Part shown: piece by piece, positions 44,721 to 55,840 of the stretch
How the letters are laid out: the number at the start of each line of letters is the position of its first letter
How positions within the stretch are numbered: position 1 is the first letter of the stretch
NCBI RefSeq assembly: GCF_019175285.1
Contig: NC_056527.1
Coordinates: forward strand, 120,034,893 to 120,098,892
Direction: 5' to 3'
DNA length: 64,000 nucleotides
Source: Sceloporus undulatus
Taxonomy: Eukaryota > Chordata > Lepidosauria > Squamata > Phrynosomatidae
Notes under the pieces: generated by a model
What the model was told of the DNA's origin: nothing
Database searches by the model: none
Seen by the model: only the letters and a program-made list of their open reading frames with translations
Translations under genes and position numbers: made by a program

Positions 44721-45217
44721 TCTGCGCTGGACTCACCGCTGCTCCACCGAAAAAGAGTCTTCCTTCTTTCTTTCCTTTTCTTCTTGGTCTCCGTTCCTAT
44801 TTTTAGTCTGACTGGTAAGTAATAGATCCATAACTTATGGGGGTTTGCTTGCCACAGGCTTTTGGCTGAAGGACAGACTAGCTATGTCCTCCTTGCTGTG
44901 GCTGTGTCCCTTGTGGCAATGGCCGCCCATGGCCTCTGCCTCTCCCTCTGGGTTCATGCGCTCCTTCCTTCGGGGCTTCAAAGCCAAAGGTTGGCCCATG
45001 GCTTGAGCGCCGGCAGAGCTGCTCCCAAGGGAAGGACCACAAGTGAGATCTCCTAACACCAGTGAGAAGTGAACTATTCATGGTTGGCATTAATCATTAC
45101 AATGCAGTGTGTGTGTGTGAAAGTAGGCATCACATTAGCATGGCAGCTGGATGTGAACTGATGTGAGTTTTCATCTATATCTGTTTGAACCTTTGCAACC
45201 CACCTGGTGTCTCCAAA

Positions 45218-45306
45218 GTAGGTTAGGGTTAGGATCAGGGTCAAGGTCAGGATTAGGGTCCGGGTCCATCTTAAGGTTAGGGTTAGAGTCAGGATTAGGG
45301 TTAGGA
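45218..45306 (+). repeat. Degenerate interstitial telomere-like repeat
   Basis: About 90 bases of GGTTAGGGTTAGGATCAGGG-type units: six or more TTAGGG hexamers mixed with GTCAGG, GATCAGG and GTCAAGG variants, running G-rich on the plus strand. Confidence 0.75.
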
Positions 45307-45535
45307 AACGTTTTGCTATGAAATCACAATCACAGTTTTCTCAGAGAAATATATGGATTAAAGCTGTGGCAGACGTAATGACTGAAATGTTGAGTCCCAC
45401 CACAACCTTACTGGAAACGGACCCAAGGGTGGTCCCAGTGGAGGACTGGGGTGACTGGGTGGGTGCTCTGGGATCAGTCCCATAGAGACTGGCAAAGCAT
45501 CTCAATGAAGGCCCCGTGGGTGGGATCACTGCTGT

Positions 45536-45722
45536 TGATGTTGTAGTGTGCCTTTCTGTCATTTGCAACTTATGGCATTCCTAGGGCAACTCTATCAGAG
45601 GGTTTTCTTGGCCAGATTTCTTCAGAGGGGTTTGCCTTTGCTTCCCTCTGAGGCTGAGAGAGTGTGACTTTCCCAAGTGGGTAGCCCAGCACTCAAACCA
45701 CTATGCTTGCTGGCTCTCACAA
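45536..45722 (+). mobile_element. CORE/MIR-like reptile SINE copy
   Basis: From TTGTAGTGTGCCTTTCTGTC through GGGTTTTCTTGGCCAGATTT and GAGGCTGAGAGAGTGTGACT to CACTCAAACCACTATGC: nearly the whole family body. Confidence 0.65.
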
Positions 45723-46809
45723 AGGTATTGTCCTTCTGTTACTATTTATTTATTTGCCTGTATTCCTGAACTGAACAGATGGGTTTCCCCATCTTTCCCT
45801 TTCCCTTCACTTGCTCATTCCAAGGCCTGGCTCTCAGCCGCCATTTCTGCAATTCTTACCTGCTTGGGAAGCGCCTCCTGGGCCATTTCTGTCTACCGCT
45901 GGCTCCTTGCCAAGCAGAGGCAGGACAGAGCTGCCAACTTGTCTATCTTCAGCCTGCCAGCCTTGCCCTCTCCCCTGGCAACCCTTTGGACCAGAGGAAG
46001 GAATCAGACACACATTTAATCAGCAAAAACATGCTGGCTAGACCCCATTTGCAAAGCATTTCTTCTTGAAGGGCTGGACGGATGTCCTGACCCTGTCTCT
46101 CTCGCCGGCCCTTTCCCCATCCCTTGGAGTTGCCTTGATTTCCCCGATGCCCCTCCTTGCAAACATTCATCCTGGGCTTGGCATCCTCTTCAGGGCAGCT
46201 GCGTGTGTCCTCCTTGAAGCCCTTGATTTAGAGAGAGAAAGAGAGAGAAAGCGAGGCGATGCGTGGCTCCTCTCCTGGAAAAGCCCTGCCAGAAAGGCCC
46301 TCCACTTGCAGTCCCTTTTGAGGCAGGACATCCCTTTGAGAAACCTCGGAAACAACAGACTCTCTCAACCTGGTCCTTTCCTCTGGAGCCCTGAGGAGCC
46401 CACAGTGTGGACCCCTGGAAATCTGGAGGATGCCCACCCACTTCTTTTAGCCGCCACCATTTCACAGATGAGTGTGGCAACCGACATCAGACTGCGGTCA
46501 AGATGGCAAAAGTTACGAATGTGCAAAAGCACATGCTAGGAGGGGCTGCAGCGGTTTGCTTTTGCCTGAGCCTCCTGGGAAAGGCCTGCCCTTCGGAAGT
46601 AACCGAGTGCCACCTGCCCCCAGCGTGGCAAGGAGGAGCAACTCCTTTGCAGGGAGAACGTTTGCCCAGCGCCTTCTGGAGAAGAGGCGTGCCTCTCTTT
46701 GTGTGTGTGAGCGTTGTGTGTTGTGTGCACACGCGTGTGCGGTGTTGGCGTTGGGCTGAGGACCTGCCGTCTTTCTCAGCTCCTTTGCAGCCGAGAGGAT
46801 CCTCATCCG
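45723..46809. other. Gene-free unique sequence
   Basis: Small GA-rich patch at about 46230-46250 and GT-rich patch at about 46700-46740. No gene recognised. Confidence 0.5.
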
Positions 46810-47170
46810 CGCCACAGCTGCCACATTGCAACTATTATCATAAAGCCTCATATGGCAGCAAAGACACATTTAATTTAGCTTATTATTCTGACTTTTAATA
46901 CAACACAGTTTTAAGTAGTACAAGCTCCCAGGAGGGCAAAAAGGGGGGAAATTAAAACAAGGCAAATCCTTGCCTGAAAAACATCTTATGGCTCAGGTAG
47001 CCTGGTGACAAATACCACTCCACAGCATAATAAGTGGAGTATTTAGAAGTCCTTAATGCTGCTAAATACCTGATTTTATTCTGATCAGGGACATAGTTTA
47101 TTTCGAGCAGAAGAGATAGTGATTTGGGACTTTGCAAGGCTATTAACTGCAGAAGATTATTACCAACCAA
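46810..47170. promoter_or_regulatory. AT-rich island, strong candidate conserved non-coding element
   Basis: About 360 bases of unique AT-rich sequence in GC-rich flanks: ACTATTATCATAAAGCC, AGACACATTTAATTTAGC, CAGCATAATAAGTGG, GCTAAATACCTGATTTTATT, GCTATTAACTGCAGAAG. No splice-supported coding and no repeat signature. Confidence 0.4.
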
Positions 47171-48884
47171 CCGCTCAGGTCCTTCTTCTTCCCTTCCTCT
47201 CTTCCTCCTCCTTCCTGCTGCTTTTACAGAAGGAGGCCTAAAAGTCCAGGGAGAGAAGCACCTCTTCTCCTCCTCCTCCTCACAGCAAGAAGGTGCCCAG
47301 GTTGGGCAGAGATGCCAAGCCCAATGTACCGTGAATTGAAGCCCAGAAGGCAGCCTGAGGGCCCCACCCAGCGCTCAGGACCACAGTGGGAGCCAAGGGC
47401 CCTCCCAGCTGGGTTCTGGGTGCGAAAGGGGGCCACCCACCGTGTGTCCCCTTGGGCAGGGTTGCCTACCACTCCCTTCGGAGAGGACCAGGGCGAGGGA
47501 TGAGTGAGGAGGCAGGCGAGGAAGAGCAAGAAAGGAAGGGCTGCAGAGGCGCCAGCAGGGAAAGGCCGAAACCTATGGAGGCAGAAGGGGAAGAAACAGA
47601 CCTGGGAGGCTGCTTTCCCTCTGGTCTTGGAGAGAGACAGCCAGCCTTGCCACACAGACAGACAGACAGACAGACGGACGGACGGACGGACGGACGGAAG
47701 AGGCCTCCCTTGGTTGGGCCGACCGCCTGCTTCATGTATTCCACTCAATGCCCCTAAAAAACAACGACCCCCGGCTGAGCTGCCCATTTATCTCCACGCT
47801 CCCCATCAGTCACTGTCTTCCACTGAACATTGTCTTGGAAGGTCCCAAAGGAAACAAGAACTGCCTTTGCAACTGGAAGAGGCTTTGCTGTTGCTGCTGC
47901 AGGCGAGGGGCTGCCAGTGACGCCCAATGGCGACCTGTGGGAAGTCAGCTGCCTGGCGCGCCTTCCTCAGTGGATGATGGGTGCGGTTGCTCTTTCCCTG
48001 GCATGGCATGGCAAAAGAGGGGCCTGGATGGGCGTTGGTGGTGGAGGGAGGCCTGTGGAGCTGGCAAGGATGGCAGCCATAATGGGCTCAGTATTTATGG
48101 CCAAGCCTACTTCTCCAGGGCATGGTTTGGGCAGCCTTCCTTGGCATAGGGAGGATTTGCTGGCTGGACCCACCATAATCTTTTTCCGCTGTCCCCAGGA
48201 TTGGTTTCCCACCTTTGCCCACCTTTGGGGTGGGTCAGGATTGGGAAAGTGCCCTCTGCCCTCAGCTGTGGCCACAGCAAAACTGGCAGAACCAGAAGGC
48301 AGAGGGGCACCATGCCAGGCACATGCCCACCACCCTGGGCTGGAGAGGTGGGGAGGGGGCCAAGGACATCTGTCCAACTATGTCCCAAGGGCTTCCTGAG
48401 GGGGTTGGCAGCTGGAAAGCATGGCAAAGGGGGCCCAGGAGGGCCCAGGAAGGAGGGTCTGGGTGGGCATTTCTCCTGCGGCTGTGCCGGGGCCAAAGGG
48501 GAGGCAGTGGAGTGGGGCAGCAGCACATCACCCCCTTCCCTCCTGGCTCCCTCTGACCAGGTTGACCAGAGGGCTCCCCGTCCCCCCCCAGCCCTGGGAG
48601 TACTCTTGGGATGCAGGAGGGACCCTCCCTTGAGGGCTTTCTGTTGAGACTGGCCAGCAAAGGCAGACAAAAAGGTGCCAGCGCAGGTTTAAGTACTGTA
48701 TTACCAGCAGAGATTTATCTGCTTCCCACCATCGCCAGCGAAGGAAGGGATGAACGTGGCTGGCTCCCCTCCTTTATCTCTCTTCCCAGACAGGGCTGGC
48801 TGGGAACCCACTTCCTCTTTCCACTGGCAGGATGCTTCCTGTTTAGACCAATTTGGGACAAGACTCAGATCACTGCTGCCGCCA

Positions 48885-48888
<4 letters not shown>
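47171..48888. other. Gene-free; (ACAG)n(ACGG)n at 47654-47697
   Basis: GC-rich. ACAG units pass into ACGG units at 47654-47697. Many overlapping open frames, none with a family signature. Confidence 0.5.
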
Positions 48889-48923
<35 letters not shown>

Positions 48924-48924
48924 G
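48889..48924. repeat. (GAT)n microsatellite
   Basis: About twelve GAT units; served as the landing site of the SINE that follows. Confidence 0.9.
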
Positions 48925-48931
48925 TGATGAC

Positions 48932-49179
48932 AGGAGCCCTGGTGGCACAGTGGTTCAATGCCTGTACTGCAGCCATTCACTCCAAACCACAAGGTTGCGA
49001 GTTCAAGACCAGCCAAAGGGCCCAAGCTCGACTCAGGCTTGCATCCTTCCCAGGAGGGAGCTAAAATGAGCACCCAGACTGTTGGGGGCTAATTAGCTGA
49101 CTTGCTAATTAGCTGACTTGCTGTTCACCGCTATGATCTTTGGAATAGCGCCGGTATATCAATAAAAACAAACAAAAAA
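48932..49179 (+). mobile_element. tRNA-derived SINE with target duplications
   Basis: Pol III A box TGGCACAGTGG (48942-48952) and B box GTTCAAGAC (49001-49009). Body with GGGCCCAAGCTCGACTCAGG and a doubled AATTAGCTGACTTGCT; end GCCGGTATATCAATAAAAAC and an A-rich tail. TGATGAC flanks both sides (48925-48931 and 49180-49186). Resembles the squamate tRNA-SINE group; exact family not assigned. The 3' end recalls the L2 tail and may use L2 machinery (inference). Confidence 0.85.
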
Positions 49180-49261
49180 TGATGACGACGACGACGACTG
49201 CCCCGGCAGGGTCCTGCCACCTAGACCCTCAGCGCAGCCCCCCAAGGCCACCTTCCCATCA

Positions 49262-49440
49262 TGGGGGCTCTCTTGGCAAGATCTCCACAGAAGGGGTTTG
49301 CCATCATGGCCTTCCCCTAAGGCTGAGAGGAGAGTGTGGCTTGCCCAAAGTCACCCAATGGGCTTCCAGGGCTTGAGTGGGGATTCGAACTCTGGTCTCC
49401 AGAAGCATAGTCCAATGCCCAAACCACAACGCCATGCTGC
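49262..49440 (+). mobile_element. CORE/MIR-like reptile SINE copy
   Basis: GGGGTTTGCCATCATGGCCT, AAGTCACCCAATGGG, GTGGGGATTCGAACTCTGGT and CCCAAACCACAACGCCATGC: the 3' two thirds of the family. Confidence 0.65.
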
Positions 49441-50179
49441 CACTGTGTGTGTGTGTGTGTTAAGAGGAGAACAAAAGGCAGAGGTTTGTTGTGAGACCCC
49501 CCCCCCCCCCGCTTTCCTGGGAGGATGGTTCTCCATAGAGTCTGCGCATGGGTGCAGTTTCATCCATAGAGGAAGGGACCAGGGAAGCCCTTCTAACCTG
49601 GAGCACTTGGCAGAGATTAAATGGTTTTAAAGTAAACATTTGCTTTCCGATTGACAGGAGGAGCTTTTTGCAACCCAGGCAACAGATCCCTGGAGAGTTG
49701 CTCTCTGCTCCCCAAGGATTAACCCCTGAAATAGCTCAGGGTTCTTGGTGAGAAATTATGGGAGGTGTTTGATTTGCAGACACAGCTGCTTCTAAGGCAC
49801 CACCGGGTCCTTTCTCTATTTGCTTGGCATTTGTTTCCTCTCTGGCCATCACTTTGCAACGTGGGAAGCCTGGCCAAGTGGTCTTTCTGAGATCAAGGAT
49901 GGCTGCAGCCCCTAAAGGGAAGAATATCCCCAATCCCTCGGTGGTACTAGTCTGGGCAAGCCAAGGTGCGGACGGGCGGACGCAGGACATGAGGCGCATG
50001 GCTTAATTCTGCACCCAATGGACGCCTCTGGGGGCAAAGTGGGAAGAGCCCTGCTTCCCACTGGGCCAAATGCAAGCAGCACTTTGGGAAAGGGGCACGT
50101 CGTGGACCGAAAGGGTGCCATACAGGAAACCCTTCAGATGTTGATTGTAATGCAAGTTCAGATTTGGCGTTGTGGCAAT
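49441..50179. other. Gene-free unique sequence
   Basis: Contains a C run at about 49498-49510. No gene recognised. Confidence 0.5.
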
Positions 50180-50480
50180 AACACTATTAGGCCAACCCAA
50201 AGGCACAAAGATATATGTGCAAGCTTTCAAAACAACATATTTCTTCACCAGAAGGTGGTAAAAAACAAACACACACACAGATAGCCCACAAACATGGCAG
50301 GAAGCGACAACATGAGTGTCACAGAGCCCACAAATCATTGAGACACTGATGTCTTAATGCTTCCAGGGGTTTGTATTGTAAAGTGACCTGCTTGTGACCT
50401 ATTTAATAATGCTGCCTTATTGACAAGGTTACGTCTTTTGTGAGATGGAAGTGGCACACAACTTTGGTAGTTGTAGACTT
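50180..50480 (-). mobile_element. Old dispersed repeat, family uncertain
   Basis: Plus text CCCAAAGGCACAAAGATATA then TGTGCAAGCTTTCAAAACAA, seen from the minus strand, has the wording CTGGTGAAG...GAAAGCTTGCACA common to a reptile-wide retroelement group. Compare 52000 (-) and 59820 (+). Confidence 0.4.
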
Positions 50481-50974
50481 CATGATGTAGGAGAGGGATG
50501 CCAAGTTTCAAAGAATTCGCTCACCAATTATGATTTCTGTGAGCCATAGACCTTTGAGGCCAATAATGGCAGCTTGGTTGCTCTCTGGCATTTGCAACCC
50601 TGAGCCGTGCCTCCCTTTCCTTGCCGAGAGCCAGGCTCATCATAAGCATTGCTGTTCTGCACAAGGAAGATCCCATAAAGCAGCAGAACGCCTCCTAAAA
50701 TGCTAATCGGTTTCCTATAGAAACGTAGTAGTAGCAGCCAGATTCTGACTTTCCAAGGGCTGCCAAAAGGCATGTTTCAAAGATGTGTTCGTTTCCATGA
50801 CTTTCCACATGGACACATAATATTTTCTGTCTGCATTTTGCATGTTGCATTTTATGAGGCACTTAAGAAAAAACCCTCCACAAGACAGAAATTATCTGCT
50901 TCTTTTGAACAGATTGCAGAACAGCACTCCCTTTTTGGCTTTCCCCCATACTTCCCACCATGTGCAGCTGAATA

Positions 50975-51055
50975 TATGCGTATGTGCCTTCAAGTCTCCT
51001 GGTGTCTTATGGCAACCCCATGGATCCCTTCATAGGGTTTTCTTAGCAGCAAACA
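50975..51055 (+). mobile_element. CORE/MIR-like SINE 5' fragment
   Basis: GTATGTGCCTTCAAGTCTCC, TGTCTTATGGCAACCCCATG and TCATAGGGTTTTCTTAGCAG follow the family's 5' part. Confidence 0.6.
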
Positions 51056-51112
51056 GAGAGGAGACAAGCTCCAAGTGCTCTAAGATGCTCAACTGTCCAT
51101 TCAGTGCTTAAA

Positions 51113-51154
51113 AGCCCCACATGTTTCGGCCAGACAAGGCCTTCTTCAGGGGCT
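51113..51154 (-). other. Hammerhead-ribozyme-like motif (relic)
   Basis: Minus strand: AGCCC, CTGAAGA, GGCC-loop-GGCC, GAAA, then palindromic ACATGT, and GGGCT closing with the first strand. The order (stem I, CUGANGA, stem II, GAAA, very short self-complementary stem III, stem I) is that of the minimal hammerhead motifs known from Penelope-like retroelements. Probably an old, non-functional copy. Confidence 0.4.
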
Positions 51155-51989
51155 GAAAACAAACACAAATACGCCTCAAATAAATATTTAAAAAGATAGG
51201 ACAACACTCAACAAATTAGGATACAAAATGATTCCTATAAATCTTGTCAAAGTTATATATACCCTTTGAGAGAAATCGCTGGAGTTGTAAGCACTCTCCA
51301 GATTACAGGGCTATAGGGATAAAGGGACCAGGCAGCATTTCTGCGCATAGAGATATTCCAGAGGACCCTGGGAAGCCATAACAAGCGATGTGGAATTGAG
51401 AGGCGGCTGGAGAAACCATCCTCCCCATTGCCACCAGCCTCCCCAGCAAAGGCAAGTTGCACAACCACAACACACACAAAGGGCTTATTACTTGCTCACA
51501 AGGAGCCAAAGGCTTTGAATCCCTCCTCTGTTGGGGCTTTCCATCCTGGATTCCTGGCAGTGGCTGCTTGGCTATTTGAAACCAATTGAAATAAGACTTT
51601 GGGGTGAGGCCTCTCAAGGTGCAACACAAGCCTTCACTGGCCTCTCTTTCTCTTTCCGAATTGCTCAGATTTGGCTCCTAATCATAATATAGGGCCAAGG
51701 CAGGGTGACTTCAGAAATGAAGCCATGCTCTCCTGTCCAGCAGATGCCTTTCCCTGTGTATGTTCAGTCAAGTGGGGCTACTATCGCCTTGCGGTCGAAG
51801 GCAGGGGAACGTAATGGCAAAGGGTTTTAAGACAAGGTAATTTTGGAGGGATTTTAAGAGGGATCTGGGCAGGAATTTCCCCAGGTTTTATGTCATTCTC
51901 TCACTGATCTGAAGGTTTTTTCCCCCTCCACAAAAAAGGTAACAAGGGAATAATAGAATTAGAGACATACCTGTGTTGATTTGGAAAAT
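51155..51989. other. Gene-free; possible retroelement remnant at the left
   Basis: The AT-rich 51155-51260 stretch probably belongs to the same old element as the hammerhead-like motif. No gene seen. Confidence 0.35.
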
Positions 51990-52128
51990 CAGTTTGCAAA
52001 GGGATCTTGCAGCACCTTTGAGACTAACTGAGCTTTCATAAACTGGTCTACAATGCATTTGAAGAAGCAGAAAGCCTATGATGCAGCTTCTTTTGCATAG
52101 TTTGTTTCAAAGATCCCTTTGCAAGAGA
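51990..52128 (-). mobile_element. Old reptile retroelement 3' piece
   Basis: GATCTTGCAGCACCTTTGAG then ACTAACTGAGCTTTCATAAA is the reverse of the widespread wording GAAAGCT...GTTAGTCT..AAGGTGCTGCAAG. The nearby repeat TTTCAAAGATCCCTTTGCA echoes its end and may mark a target duplication. Confidence 0.5.
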
Positions 52129-52809
52129 ATAATAGGAAAGGAAGGAGCAGCGCAGTCAGGAGTTTCGTGAAGCAACTTCTCTTCAGCTTCATAGCAAGTG
52201 ACAGGAATGGGTTGCTGCTGAGAAGCTGCAGTGAGAACATCTGCCCATTCTAAGTCCATCCTTGGGGCCACCAGGCCTATAAAGGGAGAGGAGGAACGCC
52301 TGGCCACCCCATGAAGCCACTTTATGGCAGAGGAAGGAAGGGCTGTGCCAGGGGAGCCTGAGCACCAAGGCGGAAGATCTCTTCTCTGCACCCTCCTTGC
52401 AATGAGGAGGCATCTGATGGACCTGTGGCCTTTGCTCCCCTCCAGCCCTGCAATTGCACAGGTGCAGCTGGCAAACTCCAGCAAAGGAGGAGCCACATCC
52501 AAGGCAGGCTTTATTAGGCAGATGGAGACCCACCTCTGAGCCTGATGGAGCAAAGCAAGACAGGAACCCACCACACCCCTCTCTCAGCAGGAAGCCATGC
52601 CCCAAATGCAGCTGGCTGGGAGCCTGGGGTCTCCGCTGGAAGGAAGGCAGGGAGCCATGCGCCTCGGGAGCCAGAGAGAGCCCTGCAGGTGGAGAGACAG
52701 GCCAGCGCTCTTCTCCATAAAGTTTTACAGCGTGTGAACAACCCTGTGATCTCACAGTCCAGGAGGAAGCAAATGCATTGCTTGCCTTCTGGACACCTGG
52801 CCGGCTGCC
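52129..52809. other. Gene-free unique sequence
   Basis: No gene or named repeat recognised. Confidence 0.5.
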
Positions 52810-52849
52810 CTCCTCCTCCTCCTCCTCCTCCTCCTCCTCCTCCTCCTCC
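52810..52849. repeat. (TCC)n microsatellite
   Basis: About thirteen TCC units. Confidence 0.95.
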
Positions 52850-52910
52850 GCTGGACAGGCCCAGATCCTGCACTTTCCCTCCCAGCCTGGGATGAGGGCA
52901 GCAGGGAAAG

Positions 52911-53443
52911 TGTTGGGAAATGTAGTTCTTTCTTGAGGATGGTTAGGAACTCAGGAAAGTAAGCAAGATTGTTTAATCTTACTAGCAGTGTTCACACAGC
53001 GGAATATGAGGCAAGCAGGAAAACTCAACTAGCTCCACTTTTCTCTCCCAGCCACGTGTCCCCAATAAAAACACAGTCACTTGGTTAAAAGTGAAAAAGA
53101 AATAAGTTTACTTACAAAATCATGTGTATGAAGAGATAGACAGGTCTAGCTTCATGTTGCAAGAAAAATGAGGTAGAAAAGTAGTCTACATGCATCTCAG
53201 GAAAGGACGCTGCCTGAGCATCCTTTCATCGGCTCTGGACACAGGCAAAGAGATTAGTAGGTAAGGAGGTAGTAATGGCGACTCATCCTTGCTTTCTTCT
53301 TCTCAGGGAACAAAAGGTTAGGTGTCTTCATGGGTAGGAAATGAGGAGGGGCAATGAGTAAGGGTTGTTGTTAGTAGGCAATAAAATACCATAGACATGC
53401 ATTACTAGAAGGTCTCAGCATGCAAAGTTGCTATATCCCAACA
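52911..53443. mobile_element. Solo LTR, 533 bp, with perfect 5-bp target duplication (fossil)
   Basis: Begins TGTTGGGA and ends TCCCAACA, the TG...CA inverted ends of an LTR; GAAAG lies directly on both sides (52906-52910 and 53444-53448). No internal coding region lies next to it, so it is a solo LTR left by recombination. AATAAA occurs at 53064 and 53380. A 5-bp duplication fits Gypsy or some endogenous retrovirus classes; the family is not assigned. Intact ends suggest a moderate age. Confidence 0.75.
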
Positions 53444-53448
53444 GAAAG

Positions 53449-54439
53449 CAACTGCTTTCATGAAACCCTCTGCTCAGTTTCTGCTCCGCTTGCCCCGTTC
53501 CCTCTGTGCCCAGCCAGCCCAGGCTTTGTGCCCCTCGCAATGGCTGGGTTTGGGTCTGACCACCTGGCCATGAGGAAACCTTTCTGTCCTGAGAGGTCAC
53601 TGGTGCCTCAGGCCAGACGGAGGCCATTGGCTCTCGGGGGAAAGTGTGGGGCAACACTCCCACGTGAGACTCTGCCTTCCATGGGACCATATGAGTGGAA
53701 GATGAGGCCCTGAATGTGCACACTGGGGCCTCAGCCATAGCATTGAAGCAACAATATCACAACTGCAAGATATTTACAGAAGGCAGACTGACTTCAGTTC
53801 TGACCAAATTTTGGGGGGTCTTCTGAAGGACCATCATGAGGCGAAGGAGCAAAGCACCACCTCAACAGACATGGATGTTGATTTGTCTTTCCCAAGAGAA
53901 TGTGGTGAAAATGTCCTGTCACTTTGCTTCCAAGAAGAATTTACCCAAAGCCACATGCAAAGAATGCTCAGAAACTGCAGCTGCTCCAAAGAGCCGGAGC
54001 CAGACTGCTGTCTGGGGAAGAAGGGCTACACAGCTCCCTTGCGGCCAGTCCATTCCCAGGCCCCATTCAAACTGCCCCCTTTTGCTCTCCCCTTGGCATC
54101 CTCTCTGGCACAGACACATTTTCACACCAAAGCAATTCTGGCATACATTTTTGGAGCAGAGAACTGCAAAACCTGGAGGAGTGAGTGATCTGGAGAAGAA
54201 ATGAGCCCCCCCCCTTCTGCTTATTGGTTAGAGAACTGGAAATTAGGTCATTTCACTTAAACATGCAAAGCAAATGAAATCCTGCCTCCTCCCCAGCAAG
54301 GCTCTCCGTTCCTGGCCCCCTTCCCCAGGAAGACCCATCTCTTTTAGGGGGGCAGCGGAGGCTGGCTTCACGAAGGAGCGCCTTTCGCTGCGTTGCTGGA
54401 CTTGGAGACCCCCCCCCCTGACTTTGTTCATAATGCACA
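53449..54439. other. Gene-free unique sequence
   Basis: Three overlapping open frames at 53811-54204 have no family motif. No gene called. Confidence 0.5.
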
Positions 54440-54650
54440 TTCTCAAGGAGAATAAATAAGCCTCCAGACAGAAATTGATTTTCTAAAAATGAAACCTATA
54501 TCCCAAACGCCAAGGTATCTAAAATCTCTGCCACACAAGAACAAATGGCTGTTTTTCATGCCCTCCAAAATCAATTGCACAAATGTATATATAAATAGAG
54601 AGGGACACTAAAATGCCCAAGAATTACTCAATTGCACTAAGTGGATGTCT
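54440..54650. promoter_or_regulatory. AT-rich island, candidate conserved non-coding element
   Basis: GAATAAATAAGCC, GAAATTGATTTTC, CCAAAATCAATTGCAC and GTATATATAAATAG in unique sequence. Confidence 0.3.
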
Positions 54651-55139
54651 TCTTCCAGATCATCTCAGTGGCATTTTGTGGCAAGGAAAGACAGGTCAGG
54701 AAAAGTAACTCTTCTCGGGGGACAACCTTGGCTTTTGTTGGGAAGGGTGAGGAAGGCCATAAGAAGTGACCCCCACCACCTTCACCGGCAGAAGTAGAAG
54801 GTGACCCTCCTTGTGACCCCCTTGGGCCCCAGGAAAGGCCAGAGCGCCGTCATGGCCGCCTGGCGCTCTGGGAGGCAAATCTGACGGAACCTAACTGGAC
54901 GCACCAACAGCCAGGGACAGTTCTCCGTAAGTGGCCTCCCCAGCCTCCAATCCATTTCCCTGCGTCCAGTTAGTGATGTGCGACAGGCAATGGTTGCGGA
55001 TGGGAAGCATCCATGCTGCTTCTCTCGCACAGGCATAGCTACCATTGCGGTCCCTTAAGGAAAGCAATTCCTGAAGAGTTTGAGGGAAAGATGGGGCCGC
55101 ATGAGACAGATTGGGCCAAATCCGTGGCTTTAGAGTCAG

Positions 55140-55345
55140 TCGGGGGAGAAACTGCTAATTCACATCCCTCAAAGTGATCTTAGGTGTCTGCCTATGAAAT
55201 ATGAAGCAGCAAATGATGGGAGAAGGTTCATGAGAAATAATAATTTTGCAATCTGAATAATTAAAAAGTAATGATCTTGCGGAGGGAAGGCACAAAGCCA
55301 AGCTTGCAATGAATTCTCTGCAACTCAGGCACAGATAACGCATGA
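55140..55345. promoter_or_regulatory. AT-rich island, candidate conserved non-coding element
   Basis: CTGCTAATTCACATCC, AGAAATAATAATTTTGCAAT, CTGAATAATTAAAAAGTAAT, GCAATGAATTC. Unique and without repeat signature. Confidence 0.4.
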
Positions 55346-55499
55346 GGCGTTCTGGATAGTTTCTACAGGGAAGGAGAGAACAGAGGGCTGAAGCCCTTTT
55401 ATTGGGAGTCAGATAGTTTTAATGTTCAAATCCAGGGGTTAATTTGGGGGAAATGCTGGATTGCTAGTCTATCCTTCAATGGGGGAATTGTCCTTAAAG

Positions 55500-55840
55500 G
55501 TTTGCTCATCGGCCGGTCCAACGTGCTTCTGCCATGCAGAGGAATACTCCATCCAAGCCCTTCTCCCTGGGAGAGATGGACGCCCAGCCTCTCCATGAAA
55601 ACCTCCAAAGAAGGAGACTCCAAGGCAGAAGCACCTTCTGCTGTCAAACAGCTCTTGCGCCAGGAAGGTCTTCCTAGTGTTTGGGTGAAATTTCTTTCCT
55701 TGCAGTTTGCCTCCATTGCTCTGCGTCCTATTCTCCGGAGCAGCAGAAAGCAAACTGGCTCCACGGCCTCCTTCCAAGTATTTAAACAGGGCTCTCCTGT
55801 CCCTTCTTTAGGCTAAAGCAGACCCAACTCCCCAGCGGCT
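55500..55840 (-). mobile_element. CR1 LINE 3' UTR fragment
   Basis: Antisense CR1 text: CTGCCATGCAGAGGAATACT, AAAACCTCCAAAGAAGGAGA, CAGCTCTTGCGCCAGGAAGG, CCTATTCTCCGGAGCAGCAG, TATTTAAACAGGGCTCTCCT. About 340 bases, well preserved. Confidence 0.85.

Noticed and set aside
50528-50773. 81-codon minus frame with a hydrophobic stretch (ISILGGVLLLYGIFL)
   Set aside because: Looks protein-like but matches no family I know, has no supported splice sites, and lies among old repeats.
53811-54204. Overlapping open frames of 122-125 codons on plus
   Set aside because: Three frames are open at once with no motif; more likely low stop density than coding.
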